IMG/VR virus record: IMGVR_UViG_3300037843_000261
Location: 1 to 64,000 of that record
Length of the DNA stretch: 64,000 bases
Reading direction: 5' to 3' (one strand)
DNA from: a virus
Position numbers and translations under genes: made by a program. Under the pieces are notes generated by a model. It had not been told where the DNA came from. It was given only the letters and a program-made list of their open reading frames with translations, and did not search any database. Shown one piece after another: positions 8,432 to 18,064 of the stretch. Positions within the stretch are counted from its first letter, which is position 1, and the number at the start of each line of letters is the position of its first letter.

Positions 8432-8759
8432 GTTTGGTCTTAACTTTATGAGACTCTAAACACATTGTTCGTAAGTTCTCCATCACTGTCTGCCCACCGT
8501 CTTGCAACTCCACGATATGGTCAACTTCCAGCGAACCCGCCTCATGCTTATTGCGATGACAGAGGACACAGCGGTACTTGTCCCGGCGCTTTACTTTGTT
8601 GCGGATGAATGACCAGTCGCAGAGGAGGAGGACTTCGATGGTGCATTGTTTGCTGCACCATGAGGTCCGGCGACCGGTTAGAGCTTTGCCGCAGAAGCGG
8701 CAAAGGTTAAACCCTAATTCATCTTTACGTTTTGGAAAATCTTCCCAACTATGTGACAT
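8322..8759 (-). CDS. HNH endonuclease (McrA-like)
   Basis: I choose ATG 8759 (MSHSWEDFPKRKDELGF) because AAGAGGA precedes it and the alternative ATG 8777 lies inside a palindrome. An N-terminal CRFCGKAL...WCSKQC knuckle is followed by a classic HNH core (RDKYRCVLCHRNKHEAGSLE, VDHIVELQDGGQ, NLRTMC). The 3' end overlaps the convergent HNH gene by 110 bp, so the two transcripts are antisense there. Confidence 0.75.
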   Translation of the reverse strand: MSHSWEDFPKRKDELGFNLCRFCGKALTGRRTSWCSKQCTIEVLLLCDWSFIRNKVKRRDKYRCVLCHRNKHEAGSLEVDHIVELQDGGQTVMENLRTMCLESHKVKTKLMKTARFERRVVLSQKELSTLPCISKKWAGLPVLSI

Positions 8760-8775
8760 TCCTCTTTCTTTAGCC

Positions 8776-8796
8776 ATTTGATTAAGAAAATCAAAT
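8776..8796. promoter_or_regulatory. Palindrome between divergent HNH genes
   Basis: ATTTGATT-aagaa-AATCAAAT is a perfect 8-bp inverted repeat in the 73-bp gap between starts 8759 (minus) and 8833 (plus). The position suits a repressor site shared by two divergent endonuclease genes. It could also be a chance AT-rich palindrome. Confidence 0.4.
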
Positions 8797-8832
8797 ATGG
8801 AATATATTAGTAATGGGAGGAATATACAACGA

Positions 8833-9621
8833 ATGCACAAATTTATAGATATGAGAAATAGACCAGAGTTATTGCCCCAAGATTGTATATGGATTGTTTT
8901 AAGTGATTCACCTCAAGGTGGAGGGAAGAGGGGTAAGCCGTATAAGTGGTATTGTCAGTGTTCTGGGTGTGGGGTTAAACGCTGGATTGTGGGGTTGAAT
9001 TTACGTTCTGGTAGAACACTAGGTTGTAGACGATGCTGGGGTAAGCGGATGTCTCAAAGGCAGCTTATTGATATGAGGATTCAGCCGTTACCCCCAGAGT
9101 GTCCTTGGGAAATTTTGGATGAACCTCCTAAAACTATCCAACAGCAACGAGGTAAGGCATATCTTTGGCACGCACGATGCCGCATTCATGGAGTGAAGTC
9201 TTGGATTCGTATAAGGAAAGACAGGAACAGCGGTTGTTACCTTTGCGGGCGGCATCTTCAATCTTTAGGTCGTCAGAAACGGCCCCTTGAGTGGATGATA
9301 GCGCAAATTCGTAGAAGTAAAAAATGGGAGGGATTAACTTATGAGGAACTTGTTACTATAACCGAATCTAAAACATGCCACTATTGTGATGAACCCCTAA
9401 TTTGGAATGCTTTATCCCATAAGGGATGTGGGGCGAACAATAGGACAAACCTTGATAGGAAAGACTCTTCAATTGGATATCGAAAAGATAACTTGGTTCC
9501 GTGCTGCCCTAAATGCAATTGCGGAAAATCAAACCGGTTTACATATGAACAGTGGGTAGAAATTGGACAACTCATAAAGGCAATGAGAGAACACCACCCC
9601 TATACATTTACTCCCGCTTAG
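8833..9621 (+). CDS. HNH homing endonuclease
   Basis: ATG 8833 is used because GGGAGGA lies 11 bp before it. The N-terminal half holds two related repeats (ELLPQDCIWIVLSDSPQGGG and PLPPECPWEILDEPPKTIQQ), each ending in a Cys pair. These are probably DNA-recognition modules. The C-terminal HNH core has CHYCDEPLIW, NLDRKDSSIGYRKDNLVPCC and CNCGKSNRFT. The stop lies inside the left arm of a strong terminator. Confidence 0.85.
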   Translation: MHKFIDMRNRPELLPQDCIWIVLSDSPQGGGKRGKPYKWYCQCSGCGVKRWIVGLNLRSGRTLGCRRCWGKRMSQRQLIDMRIQPLPPECPWEILDEPPKTIQQQRGKAYLWHARCRIHGVKSWIRIRKDRNSGCYLCGRHLQSLGRQKRPLEWMIAQIRRSKKWEGLTYEELVTITESKTCHYCDEPLIWNALSHKGCGANNRTNLDRKDSSIGYRKDNLVPCCPKCNCGKSNRFTYEQWVEIGQLIKAMREHHPYTFTPA

Positions 9622-9663
9622 GTGAAGAGGAGAACTGGTATTATCCCTCTTCACCTAAGCGGG
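9613..9663. terminator. Bidirectional transcription terminator
   Basis: A perfect 18-bp inverted repeat (arms 9613-9630 and 9646-9663, CCCGCTTAGGTGAAGAGG and its complement) with a 15-nt loop separates the convergent genes ending at 9621 and 9723. It lacks a long U-tract but the stem is strong. The HNH stop codon is inside the left arm. Confidence 0.7.
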
Positions 9664-9722
9664 TATATGTAACCCATAACTAGATGGATGAATGTCCACT
9701 TGAGCCTTTTTGAAAAACATAA

Positions 9723-10994
9723 TTACATGGGCGGCGTCCAAGCGACCCAATCGAACAGCTTGTGTTCCGGGTGAACAAGGAAGCTGACCTGCGATGGGCG
9801 GGCGTGCCGTCCACAGCCGTGGTCAAATTCCGATGTGCCGCTGAGACTTCCGTTGATGAGAATGTTGCCGGATACAATACCGGGGACATGCCAGTGACCA
9901 CAGGAGATATAGTCGAAGCCGAGCTTCGCCATGTCTTCCATTTCCTGCCGCCAAGCATCCAGCATTGCCTGCATCCGCTTGATGGCTTCCCGGCCCCGCT
10001 CACGTTCGAGGCCATAGAAGGGAATGCCCATCCATGCCTTTACGGTGTCGCCGTGTTCGATGAGGAACTTCACACCCACCATATCGACCACATGCTTCAT
10101 GCCCTCGGTAGTGACGATGTCAATGTTCTCGTGATTCTGGAGATAGGCATTGGCGATTTCGTACACCACGTGGCTCATGGAGTTGCTGGACTTCTGCTTG
10201 GATTGCGGCTTCTGTAACAGCCGTCCGTGGTTGTCCGCCCCAATCTCCACAAGGGTTATCTTGTCGAAATGGGGAGCGAAAGTGGAGACGGTCTGTGCAA
10301 GCAGTTTGCCCGCTTGCGTTGCCTGTACGGGGAGGGGGAACTCATTCGTGCGGCGGAGTTCTTCGTGGATGTCGCCGGATACCCAGTCACCTTCTCCGAA
10401 GACATACAGGTTGGGGATGTTGAAGGTAGTTCGGTGTGTATCCACCCAGCCGAGGAACTTCTGCGCAATGTACTTCATACGTTCCTGTGCTATATCCCAG
10501 TTGTAAATACCGAATCCCTCGGTCTCCTCGGGCTTGATGATTTCCCCAATATGCCAGTCGGAGAGTTTGATGCACGCAGCCATGTCGCTGCCCGCACCCA
10601 TGGGTGATTCAAACTCCACGGGCGGTAACGGGTCCAAGCCAGTGATGGCGTCCACAATGGCGTCGGTCATCTCTTGCCAGTAGCCCTGCTCCTCATGTGC
10701 TTTCCTGACTTCGTTTCTGAGACGGCTGTTGTCCCGGCGCAGATATACTTCCCTCGGCTCTTCCGGGGGTGGAGCAACTTTGGCGGCTTTGACGGCGGGT
10801 TGGGCAACCTTGCGGGCGTGCTTTATGTTGGCTGCATCAAGAAGGGCCTCGAAGGTGGGGAAATACGCAGCCCATCGGTCCTTAAGTGGGCTGTTGTTAC
10901 GAAAGAAATCACGACTAACTGGCTGGCTTCCATTGTTGGATAGCCTCTGCGCCTCCAGAATAAAATCTTCCCTCGTAGGCTTCTCTGCACTCAT
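9723..10994 (-). CDS. Calcineurin-like metallophosphoesterase with DNA-binding N-terminus
   Basis: GGAGG before ATG 10994 fixes a 423-residue product. Residues 10-60 (EDFILEAQRLSNNGSQPVSR...PTFEALLDAANI) match the homing-endonuclease-associated repeat, a small DNA-binding helix bundle. A basic linker and coiled coil follow. The phosphoesterase motifs appear in order: SDWHIGE (DxH), FGEGDWVSGDIHEE (GDxx), IGADNHGR (GNHD variant) and CGHWHVPG (GHxH). Relatives are two-metal nucleases or phosphatases of the Mre11/SbcD fold, so a DNA-processing role is likely. It lies just upstream of a convergent terminator. Confidence 0.85.
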   Translation of the reverse strand: MSAEKPTREDFILEAQRLSNNGSQPVSRDFFRNNSPLKDRWAAYFPTFEALLDAANIKHARKVAQPAVKAAKVAPPPEEPREVYLRRDNSRLRNEVRKAHEEQGYWQEMTDAIVDAITGLDPLPPVEFESPMGAGSDMAACIKLSDWHIGEIIKPEETEGFGIYNWDIAQERMKYIAQKFLGWVDTHRTTFNIPNLYVFGEGDWVSGDIHEELRRTNEFPLPVQATQAGKLLAQTVSTFAPHFDKITLVEIGADNHGRLLQKPQSKQKSSNSMSHVVYEIANAYLQNHENIDIVTTEGMKHVVDMVGVKFLIEHGDTVKAWMGIPFYGLERERGREAIKRMQAMLDAWRQEMEDMAKLGFDYISCGHWHVPGIVSGNILINGSLSGTSEFDHGCGRHARPSQVSFLVHPEHKLFDWVAWTPPM

Positions 10995-11141
10995 AATCCT
11001 CCTGTGGCGGTGTTTGTTGGCGTTATCACTACTGATGGGGGTGATAGTTGGCGTTTTGGGTACATTCCATGCACTCGCCGTTACATCCCCTTGATGGAGC
11101 ATTCTCTGCGCATGATGTCTAATACTACAATTTCCCGATTC

Positions 11142-12266
11142 TTATTGTTCTTCTTTTTGATTTATAATACCACTAATTTGGTGGTCCCATCTAGTCTGGG
11201 GCCATCGTAAGCGTTTAGCCCTTGCCATAGAAGAACATTTTCTGCAAACGCTCCCCCGCTCCTCCATTTGTTTGCATAACCAAGCATATTTATAGTGCAA
11301 AGAAACACCACAAACCGGGCAGTGGCGTTCCGTTTTAGTATATAAGGGGGCACATCTATTCTTTGCCGCACAACTACCACACAGCCCGTTAGTCTTATCA
11401 GCTATTTTACAGTGGTACTTATTCTTATAGATTAGTCTTTTTTTACATTGGGGACAAAGGCGGGATTTTATGTTTGGCGATACCGGGCTACCATCTGGCG
11501 AATATCCGGTACGGGCATGAATCAAGTCCCCATTTTGGTACGCCGGGTCTGTCACTCTTACTCGTTTGTAGACACCATCTTTATCTATTGTTAGAACATA
11601 TCCTTTGTTTACATGGGTGAGTTCCCCGGTTATCAGCCGTGGGTCATCACAGGTGGTATCAATCACAATCCCAGCCTTGTCCTTCGTTGTTATTCTGCCC
11701 TTTCGTACATGCACTAACTCCCCGGACAAATATCGAGGGTCATCTTTTCTTACTTTGAAGCGGTTTCCGAGAGAGTCTTTAACATTGACCGTGTATCTCG
11801 CAAAGTGCGTTAGGCTACCGTCTTTAAGGCGGGGGTCATTTGTTTCTACATGGTATATATCCCCATTTTTATCCTTTGCGGCAACCTTTCCTCTCATTGT
11901 TTTACCGCACTGGTCCTTAACCACACTAACCGCCCTTTCGTACTCTTGAAGATATTCGTCTTCTATTTTAATCTTTCCCATTTTGCTCATCATTTTCCAT
12001 GCATAGGCGGTAGCTTGGCATTTGACGGCCCTGAATAAAAGGTAGTGAGCCTTGAAGTGGTCAAATGGGCTTATTTTAACTGAATTCCACGGATGACCGA
12101 CTCTACTCTTGTATTCCGGGAACATAGATTTAGGGAGGATGTGGTGCCAGTTTCCTTTTTCTCTTTCTGGTAGTTTTGACTTTTGGATGTGGTCTAAGTA
12201 TGCCCAAAAGGCGTCTCGGTCAACCATCGGATATCGTTCTATAAATATGTCTATGAGTTCCTTCAT
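11142..12266 (-). CDS. HNH homing endonuclease with tandem repeats
   Basis: ATG 12266 has TTAGAGGATT before it. The N-terminal nuclease reads NWHHILPKSMFPEYKSR with NSVKISPFDHFKAHYLLFRA, an HHILPKS-type HNH. Residues about 135-265 hold four roughly 37-residue repeats with the core DPRxxSGELxHVxKG (for example DDPRYLSGELVHVRKG), which I take as target-recognition units. The C-terminus has two zinc knuckle sets (CPQCKKRLIYKNKYHC, CPVCGVSLHYKYAWLC). A typical large modular phage homing endonuclease. Confidence 0.8.
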   Translation of the reverse strand: MKELIDIFIERYPMVDRDAFWAYLDHIQKSKLPEREKGNWHHILPKSMFPEYKSRVGHPWNSVKISPFDHFKAHYLLFRAVKCQATAYAWKMMSKMGKIKIEDEYLQEYERAVSVVKDQCGKTMRGKVAAKDKNGDIYHVETNDPRLKDGSLTHFARYTVNVKDSLGNRFKVRKDDPRYLSGELVHVRKGRITTKDKAGIVIDTTCDDPRLITGELTHVNKGYVLTIDKDGVYKRVRVTDPAYQNGDLIHARTGYSPDGSPVSPNIKSRLCPQCKKRLIYKNKYHCKIADKTNGLCGSCAAKNRCAPLYTKTERHCPVCGVSLHYKYAWLCKQMEERGSVCRKCSSMARAKRLRWPQTRWDHQISGIINQKEEQ

Positions 12267-12326
12267 TGGGAATCCTCTAATAAGGAGTTCGGTAATCATT
12301 TAATACCCGTTTACCGCAAGTTGCTC

Positions 12327-13475
12327 ATGGAATCTGAAAAGAAATTAATTCAAGCCAAGCTTTCGCAGATGCATACTACCGAATTTCGGGGTATGCCCAT
12401 TCTGATTGAGTGGCCAGCGGGGTTGGAGCGTGTCGGTACTGATGAAGACGGCAAGACGTGGCGAAGGAAAATGCACTTCGATTATGGGCATTTTATCGGT
12501 GTAAATGGTAAAGATGATGAAGGATTGGACTGCTATATAGGCCCCTACCCTCACTCTGATAAAGTTTATATAGTAGAACAATTGAAGGCTAATGGGGAGA
12601 CCCCGGATGAATTTAAAGTGATGCTGGGATTTGATACATTAGAACATGCTCAGCAGGCGTATCTTGTCCACTACCCTAAAGGATGGGAAGAAGAAAGGCT
12701 GGGGGACGTGTTTGAGACAGACCTTGGTTCTCTCCGCACTAAAGTGGAGGAGCATCAAGAAGGGGATGAGGACAGGAAAAAGACAGCAACACTTAAAAAG
12801 TTTGATACTGGGGAAGTTGCATTCGAGGAGCAAGGAGTTGAGATATACATTTTACCCTTAAACCCTAAGAAGTTACGTCGGGGTGAACCTCATGCTATGT
12901 GGACGGTACAGGTTTTGGATGAGGAGAATCGTTTTGCTATGACTTATCGGTCGAACATAATCGACCCCGAAGATATCATCAAGCGTCAGTTGAAGAATTA
13001 TCTGCCTATACGGGGGACAGTGACAAGCTGGACCAAGGATGATGTTTGGCTCCGTGAATGGAAATCTACACACAAGGAGAATAAAATGGGTAGTTTGAAC
13101 AAGACAGAGGGACTTTTGGAGAAAATAAAAGGGACAGAATATGACATGGCAGGGTCAAAGCTTTCAGGTTTCTGGCATGACGGCCCAGCGACCTGCATGG
13201 ACTGCCGCCACAGGACACCCCACTCCAAGAATGCCGAGGGGGTAGAAGTAGACTCCTGTAAGCATCCCGTGGTCATGGTAGACCCGGAGCTACAAGAAAA
13301 AAAGCTCCCGGACGGCACCATTGAGGTGGACGCCGACGACTGGTGCCGGTTTGCCCAGAAGCCGGTAAAAAAGGAAGAAAAGTCCGAACCGGCCAAACCA
13401 GAAACCCCAGAAAAGCTTGAGAAAAAGCCAATGACCGGCTCCATCTACTTTAAGGTGCTGAACTCAATGAGATAA
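12327..13475 (+). CDS. Polyvalent protein with pyrophosphatase-like (InPase) domain
   Basis: The N-terminal 130 residues carry HFDYGHFIGVNGKDDEGLDC, YIGPYPHSDKVYIVEQL and KVMLGFDTLEHAQQAYLVHY. This is the inorganic-pyrophosphatase-like domain described in phage and plasmid polyvalent proteins (Iyer-type classification). A KTA motif follows (RKKTATLKKF). The C-terminal third has a zinc site (TCMDCRHRTP...SCKHPVV) and a Lys/Glu/Pro tail. ATG 12327 has no clear ribosome site. It opens the 21-kb polyvalent cluster. Confidence 0.7.
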   Translation: MESEKKLIQAKLSQMHTTEFRGMPILIEWPAGLERVGTDEDGKTWRRKMHFDYGHFIGVNGKDDEGLDCYIGPYPHSDKVYIVEQLKANGETPDEFKVMLGFDTLEHAQQAYLVHYPKGWEEERLGDVFETDLGSLRTKVEEHQEGDEDRKKTATLKKFDTGEVAFEEQGVEIYILPLNPKKLRRGEPHAMWTVQVLDEENRFAMTYRSNIIDPEDIIKRQLKNYLPIRGTVTSWTKDDVWLREWKSTHKENKMGSLNKTEGLLEKIKGTEYDMAGSKLSGFWHDGPATCMDCRHRTPHSKNAEGVEVDSCKHPVVMVDPELQEKKLPDGTIEVDADDWCRFAQKPVKKEEKSEPAKPETPEKLEKKPMTGSIYFKVLNSMR

Positions 13476-13538
13476 AGAAAACTTCCGGGCGCATGGTTGA
13501 AGGACCCCAAATCCGGTAATATTCATAGGTAGGTGACC

Positions 13539-13814
13539 ATGAAGCCGAAGGGAGTAATAATCAAAGGTGTGCGATTCCGCCCCGGCGAGGTGGACTGGGA
13601 AGATGCTTATTCGGAAGGCAGAAAACCCCTCCCCGATTTTGAGAAGGTTAAGCTGGGCGGGGACTTTATCGGTTCCAAGATTACCGCAGTCGGTCTTATC
13701 GCCAAGATAGGACACTACTTAGTCATCATAACGGAGAAGAATGAGGAAGCGGACGAGTACGATTACACCGTCATTCCCCTTCACGCTAAGACCACTATTA
13801 GGTTTCACAGGTAA
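13539..13814 (+). CDS. Hypothetical small protein
   Basis: A 91-residue protein from ATG 13539, with AGGTAGGTG just upstream; an in-frame GTG at 13533 is the alternative. Mostly beta-like and acidic (MKPKGVIIKGVRFRPGEVDW). No known domain. It stands between the InPase-like protein and a GIY-YIG gene. Confidence 0.65.
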   Translation: MKPKGVIIKGVRFRPGEVDWEDAYSEGRKPLPDFEKVKLGGDFIGSKITAVGLIAKIGHYLVIITEKNEEADEYDYTVIPLHAKTTIRFHR

Positions 13815-13815
13815 C

Positions 13816-13854
13816 TGAACTATGGGTTCCTTTATAGGGGGCTTATTATGTTCA
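13816..13854 (+). promoter_or_regulatory. Start-region hairpin of GIY-YIG gene
   Basis: TGAAC (13816) can pair with GTTCA (13850-13854), which overlaps the ATG. TTTATAGGGGG, the ribosome site behind a TATA-like run, lies in the loop. The arrangement is a weaker version of the hairpins at 22861 and 59257. Confidence 0.35.
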
Positions 13855-14699
13855 TATACCTTATCGCTAATCACATCACAGGAAAATACTACATCGGTCA
13901 GCATAAGGGTAGAGACCTCCGCAAATATCTTCACAAAAAATTTTGGGAAGCGGAACATGGTTTAGGCGGGTCCTCCCATCTTTACGCCGCTATAAGAAAA
14001 TATGGAAGAAGTAGTTTCAGCATTCATGCTCTCCGTTCGGATATCCAAACAAAAGAAGAGTTAGACCAAGTCGAAAAGGATTTTATTATTTTTCTAAAAG
14101 CCCAAGACCCTGAATATGGTTACAACATCCGTCGAGGAGGAGAGGGATTTACCTCAGAAGAAGCAAAGGAAATTGCCAAAAATCGACTAGCCGACCCCAC
14201 ATTTATTACCAGATTAACTATGGCGTTGAAAGAAGCATGGAAAGACCCTGAAACTCAAGCCAAACATTCCGAGTCTATCAAAAAATTATGGCAAGATTCG
14301 GAGTTCCGTGACAAAGTTGTTAAAAAACTGAGGAGCCCAGAAGTAAGAGATAGAAAATCTAAGGCTAATAGGAAAAGATTTTCTACTTATGAGGCTCGTA
14401 CTAAACAAGCCAAAGCAGTAAATGCGGGGTGGTCTGATTTAGAGCTTCGCACCAGACAATCTGAGTTAGTTAAGAAGCTATGGTCAGACCCCCAAACTCG
14501 ATATAAAATGATGGAGGGGGTTAAGAAACGAGCAGCTACCATAAGTTTGAATGGTAAAAAAACTATGTCCAAGCCAGGACACCTGTCTTATATGACTAAA
14601 AAAGGGCATTGCCAACGCTGGAACATCAACCGTGGCAAACCTTGTACCTGCGGATATCATCCTTTGCTTATGCTCAAGGTAAATGAGAGAACCACTTAA
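13848..14699 (+). CDS. GIY-YIG homing endonuclease
   Basis: The core MFIYLIANHITGKYYIGQHK carries the GIY-YIG motif; SIHALRSDI and ELDQVEKDFIIFLKAQDPE supply the usual Arg and Glu; YNIRRGGEGF closes the domain. Residues 110-240 are W/D/P repeats (AWKDPETQAKHSE, GWSDLELRTRQSE) that probably read DNA. The tail (CQRWNINRGKPCTCGYH) is a zinc-like C-terminal module shared with 36454 and 40670. Close paralogues are at 22896 and 59294. Confidence 0.9.
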   Translation: MFIYLIANHITGKYYIGQHKGRDLRKYLHKKFWEAEHGLGGSSHLYAAIRKYGRSSFSIHALRSDIQTKEELDQVEKDFIIFLKAQDPEYGYNIRRGGEGFTSEEAKEIAKNRLADPTFITRLTMALKEAWKDPETQAKHSESIKKLWQDSEFRDKVVKKLRSPEVRDRKSKANRKRFSTYEARTKQAKAVNAGWSDLELRTRQSELVKKLWSDPQTRYKMMEGVKKRAATISLNGKKTMSKPGHLSYMTKKGHCQRWNINRGKPCTCGYHPLLMLKVNERTT

Positions 14700-14777
14700 C
14701 CCTACTGAAAACAACCCGACTTCCTATTTCTCAATCAGGGGGAAACTTGTCCCCGGACTTGAAAAACCAAGGGTTAT

Positions 14778-17700
14778 ATGAGTTCACTCAATCCATTGCT
14801 TCAACCGACAGCCGGGGCATCCGGGGAAGCGCCCCCCATGACAGTTCGTTTGGAAATCCATGATTCCCACCGAGGAGAGCTTTCCGGCAGGGTAGAAGCT
14901 TGGCTGGAGGGTGGCGGGGTATGGGCGACCGGTCCAGACGGCAAGGAGACCCAACAGGGAACACGTATTGGCTACGTGGACTTTTCGGAGTACGATAACG
15001 AAATTTGGATAAAGTACGTTCATGTTCAGCCGGAATACCGTCGCCGTGGTGTGGCGACCGCCATGTACGAGAAGCTCAAGGCAGAGTTTCCCGGTGAGCA
15101 AATTGTTAGCAGCGGCACCACGGGAGAGGGTGGGGAACTTAGGAAGTCTTTGAAGGAGCGGGGAGTCATTGCCGCCGATGAGGCTTTGGACTACGGAGAG
15201 GTCATCAATGTGCTTCACAGCCTCATGCCGGATGTGGACCCCAGCCTCCCGGAGCCACAAATCAGGATTGCCGACTATACCCGCTCCAAGTGGCTAGGCC
15301 GGACCGAGTGGCGGCACGGGGAACCCAATACCACTATCGTCCTTCAAAAAGCCATTTGTCATGATGAGGAGACCCTCCGCCGTATCATTGCCCACGAGCT
15401 TGTACACCACGAACAGATGCTTAAGGTGTGGTCAACCTACCCCGGAGGAAAGGTCTTCGATAGGATAGTGAGAATCGAAGGTGGGCATGGTGGGGTCTTT
15501 AAGGAGATAGCCAACCGTTGGAACGCCAAACACGGCAAAGACTTCATCACAAATAAATCTGATGAGAGTTACGAGAAACAGTTTACCGAGCGTCCCTTCT
15601 TTGTTTTAGTCTCTCGTACTAGCTGGGGTTCTCCCCGTTGGCAGGCGTCTATCCGCATTTCTGGCAAACAGAAAATATGGATGAGCGGCAAGAACATGGA
15701 AGAGTACCGGCTGACTCAGACCACCGACCAAGATTTCGTTGATGCCCCTAATATTGGTTCTAGGCATTGGGAGTACCCCCACAAGGATAACCATGGTTTG
15801 ATTCTCGCTGCCGAGGCATTGATGAAAATGCCAGACCTCCGTTTGCAATGGGATGAAAAGCCCCCGGCAAGTGTTGCCGAGGAGCGTGCCAAGAGGCAGG
15901 AGATTTATGAGAAAATGAGGGAGTGGTCTCGGTCCCGGCGACAGAAGAAAACCGAGAAGTGGTTTCAAGACCTCAAAGACAGGTCGGATGCTTACCAGCA
16001 AAGTAAGGCATCCGCTGTGAATACTCAGCCCACTCCCGAGGTCTTGGATGAGGCTCGTGCTCTGCGCACGGAGTTGCGCATGGGGGATACCACCGCCGTG
16101 AGGGGTCAGGGTAACTGCGGATTCATTGCTGACTCCGCTTCTAAAAAGTATGGTTGGGATGTTTATGCCGGGCTGTACTTGGAAGACAACGGCAAGCAAA
16201 TCGACCATGTTTGGAACGTCTCGGAAGACGGAACCATCATAGACATCACCCATGACCAGTTTGGACCACCCGATATCAACGTGGTCAAGCCCGGTCAGCC
16301 GGGGTACGATGACTACCACGCTTACTGCTGGCAGTATCTCCCAGAGGATGAAGCGAACGCCTGTCCCATCTGTGGTAATGGAGTAGTGAACGAGGAGTCC
16401 CAGCCTGATGAAGATATGGAAGAACTGAAAAAGACTTCCTCTCAGAAGGTGGGGTTGGATGCTATCAGGAAACAGGCAAGGGTGAGTCAAAATCTCACTT
16501 GGCTAGTCAACTATCTCACCATGAGCAGGCGGGATATGGGTGAGGGATATTCACTATCGGATGAGTATGTCAGGCGGTATGATGAGCTTAATGACCGCTA
16601 TGGGATAACATGGAAAGACAGCTTTCGATATATGGAAACGGTAAGACAGAAACAGCCGATAAGCGTCAACCAAATTGAGAAGATTGACATAGTAGACAAG
16701 TCTATAAAAACAGCAGACTCCCACAAGCAGACGCCCCATAGGGAGAATGACTTCGAGAGCTTGAGTGAAGGCGAGGGGCTAGAGGGATACGCTAACCAAC
16801 CGGAATGCGAGGGTGGTAATAAGGCGATTATTCCTATGAACGTTCTGGAGGAGCAGGCCAAGCTTACGATGACCGCCTCTCCTGTTGCTCACTTCCCGTC
16901 GTGGGATGAGTTCGTTAAGAAAGAAGGCGGGATTGAGAAGATTGTCAATGGGTTTGGCTCCAGTTGGGACCAGTGGGAACCCTATGACCGGGCGGAGACG
17001 GAAGCTTTCGATGCTCTGGAGCAGAAGGAGCAACAGGAATATCTGGAGCGTCGGGCCTATGAAGATTTGGAGAACCGGTACTATGATGTTCTTGGCGACC
17101 ACTCCATGTGGTCCTTCCCATTGGATGTCTACCGGGTAGTTACCCTCAAAGACATCAGGGGATTAAAGCGCCGGGGTATCGGGGTTTTCTGGTCACGGGA
17201 TGAAAATGCCGCCGAAGCACACTGGGGAAACTTTGGACCGGGGTATCAGAAATACATCATTCATGCACAAGTGCAGGAGCAGGATGTTGACTGGGAGGCA
17301 ACCGTCTGGGTGAACCTTGACCCCTCCCTTGGAGAAGAGGAAAAGGAGATACGCTTAAAGGAGGGAACACACCCGCAGATACTCGGTTGGAAGGGAACCA
17401 GTGAAAATTCATGGCATCAACCCCCGGCAGCTTGGAAGAATGTAACCGCTTCTTCCTCGTGGGTTATCCCCAAGGAAGCCGCCACGGTGGGGTATGTCTA
17501 TCATGTGACCTATGCCAACCGACTTGAGGATATCATCTGGCAGGGGTTGGAACCCGGTCATCCCCCGGTCATCGGTGAGAATTACGGTTGGCACACTGAG
17601 GGGCGTATTTTCTTCTCTGACCCACGGGGCGTGGGGTTCTGGGTCAGTAGAGTGGAGGAGTGGGCTTACCACAACTCAGATAGCCCCGTTTCTGATGGCA

Positions 17701-18035
17701 TGATTCCCGTAGTCTTGCGCATCAAGGAGTACAAACGTTACGGGTTTGAGGAAGATGAATATGGAACGGGTGATGCTGGTGCCGAAGCCTTCTTTACCCA
17801 AAAGACCATCCCCGCCAGTCGGATAGAGATGTGGGATGGAAAGGTCTGGCGCAAACTCAATGAGGATTTGCTTGAGGAACTTGGCCTTGTACGCTTTGGC
17901 ATGAATGAACCTGACCCATCTTGGGACCTTAACGGAACATTGAGGGAAAAGCAGGAAGAGAAGGCAGAGAAAGAGGGGTACTTGGATGAGCAATTTGGTC
18001 CTTTAATGAATCCTAGGTTTTCTAATGAAAGTTAA
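14778..18035 (+). CDS. Polyvalent protein: GNAT, SprT-like zincin, papain-like, two ART domains
   Basis: A 1085-residue protein. It begins MSSLNPLLQPTAG. Residues 22-150 are a GNAT acetyltransferase (VHVQPEYRRRGVATAMYEKL). Residues 190-255 are a metallopeptidase with HELVHH (206-211) and a downstream HGGVFKEIANRWNAKHG, as in SprT-like zincins. Residues 430-520 are papain-like: GNCGF (Cys447), DHVWN (His477), IIDITHDQF (Asp489). A CPICG knuckle follows. ART-like folds are at about 780-880 (VYRVVTLKDIRGLKRRG) and 905-1030 (YVYHVTYANRLEDIIWQGL). By analogy with known polyvalent proteins it is probably packaged and injected to modify host targets. Confidence 0.8.
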   Translation: MSSLNPLLQPTAGASGEAPPMTVRLEIHDSHRGELSGRVEAWLEGGGVWATGPDGKETQQGTRIGYVDFSEYDNEIWIKYVHVQPEYRRRGVATAMYEKLKAEFPGEQIVSSGTTGEGGELRKSLKERGVIAADEALDYGEVINVLHSLMPDVDPSLPEPQIRIADYTRSKWLGRTEWRHGEPNTTIVLQKAICHDEETLRRIIAHELVHHEQMLKVWSTYPGGKVFDRIVRIEGGHGGVFKEIANRWNAKHGKDFITNKSDESYEKQFTERPFFVLVSRTSWGSPRWQASIRISGKQKIWMSGKNMEEYRLTQTTDQDFVDAPNIGSRHWEYPHKDNHGLILAAEALMKMPDLRLQWDEKPPASVAEERAKRQEIYEKMREWSRSRRQKKTEKWFQDLKDRSDAYQQSKASAVNTQPTPEVLDEARALRTELRMGDTTAVRGQGNCGFIADSASKKYGWDVYAGLYLEDNGKQIDHVWNVSEDGTIIDITHDQFGPPDINVVKPGQPGYDDYHAYCWQYLPEDEANACPICGNGVVNEESQPDEDMEELKKTSSQKVGLDAIRKQARVSQNLTWLVNYLTMSRRDMGEGYSLSDEYVRRYDELNDRYGITWKDSFRYMETVRQKQPISVNQIEKIDIVDKSIKTADSHKQTPHRENDFESLSEGEGLEGYANQPECEGGNKAIIPMNVLEEQAKLTMTASPVAHFPSWDEFVKKEGGIEKIVNGFGSSWDQWEPYDRAETEAFDALEQKEQQEYLERRAYEDLENRYYDVLGDHSMWSFPLDVYRVVTLKDIRGLKRRGIGVFWSRDENAAEAHWGNFGPGYQKYIIHAQVQEQDVDWEATVWVNLDPSLGEEEKEIRLKEGTHPQILGWKGTSENSWHQPPAAWKNVTASSSWVIPKEAATVGYVYHVTYANRLEDIIWQGLEPGHPPVIGENYGWHTEGRIFFSDPRGVGFWVSRVEEWAYHNSDSPVSDGMIPVVLRIKEYKRYGFEEDEYGTGDAGAEAFFTQKTIPASRIEMWDGKVWRKLNEDLLEELGLVRFGMNEPDPSWDLNGTLREKQEEKAEKEGYLDEQFGPLMNPRFSNES

Positions 18036-18064
18036 CTTTTCAACCCATCTATAGGAGGATATGG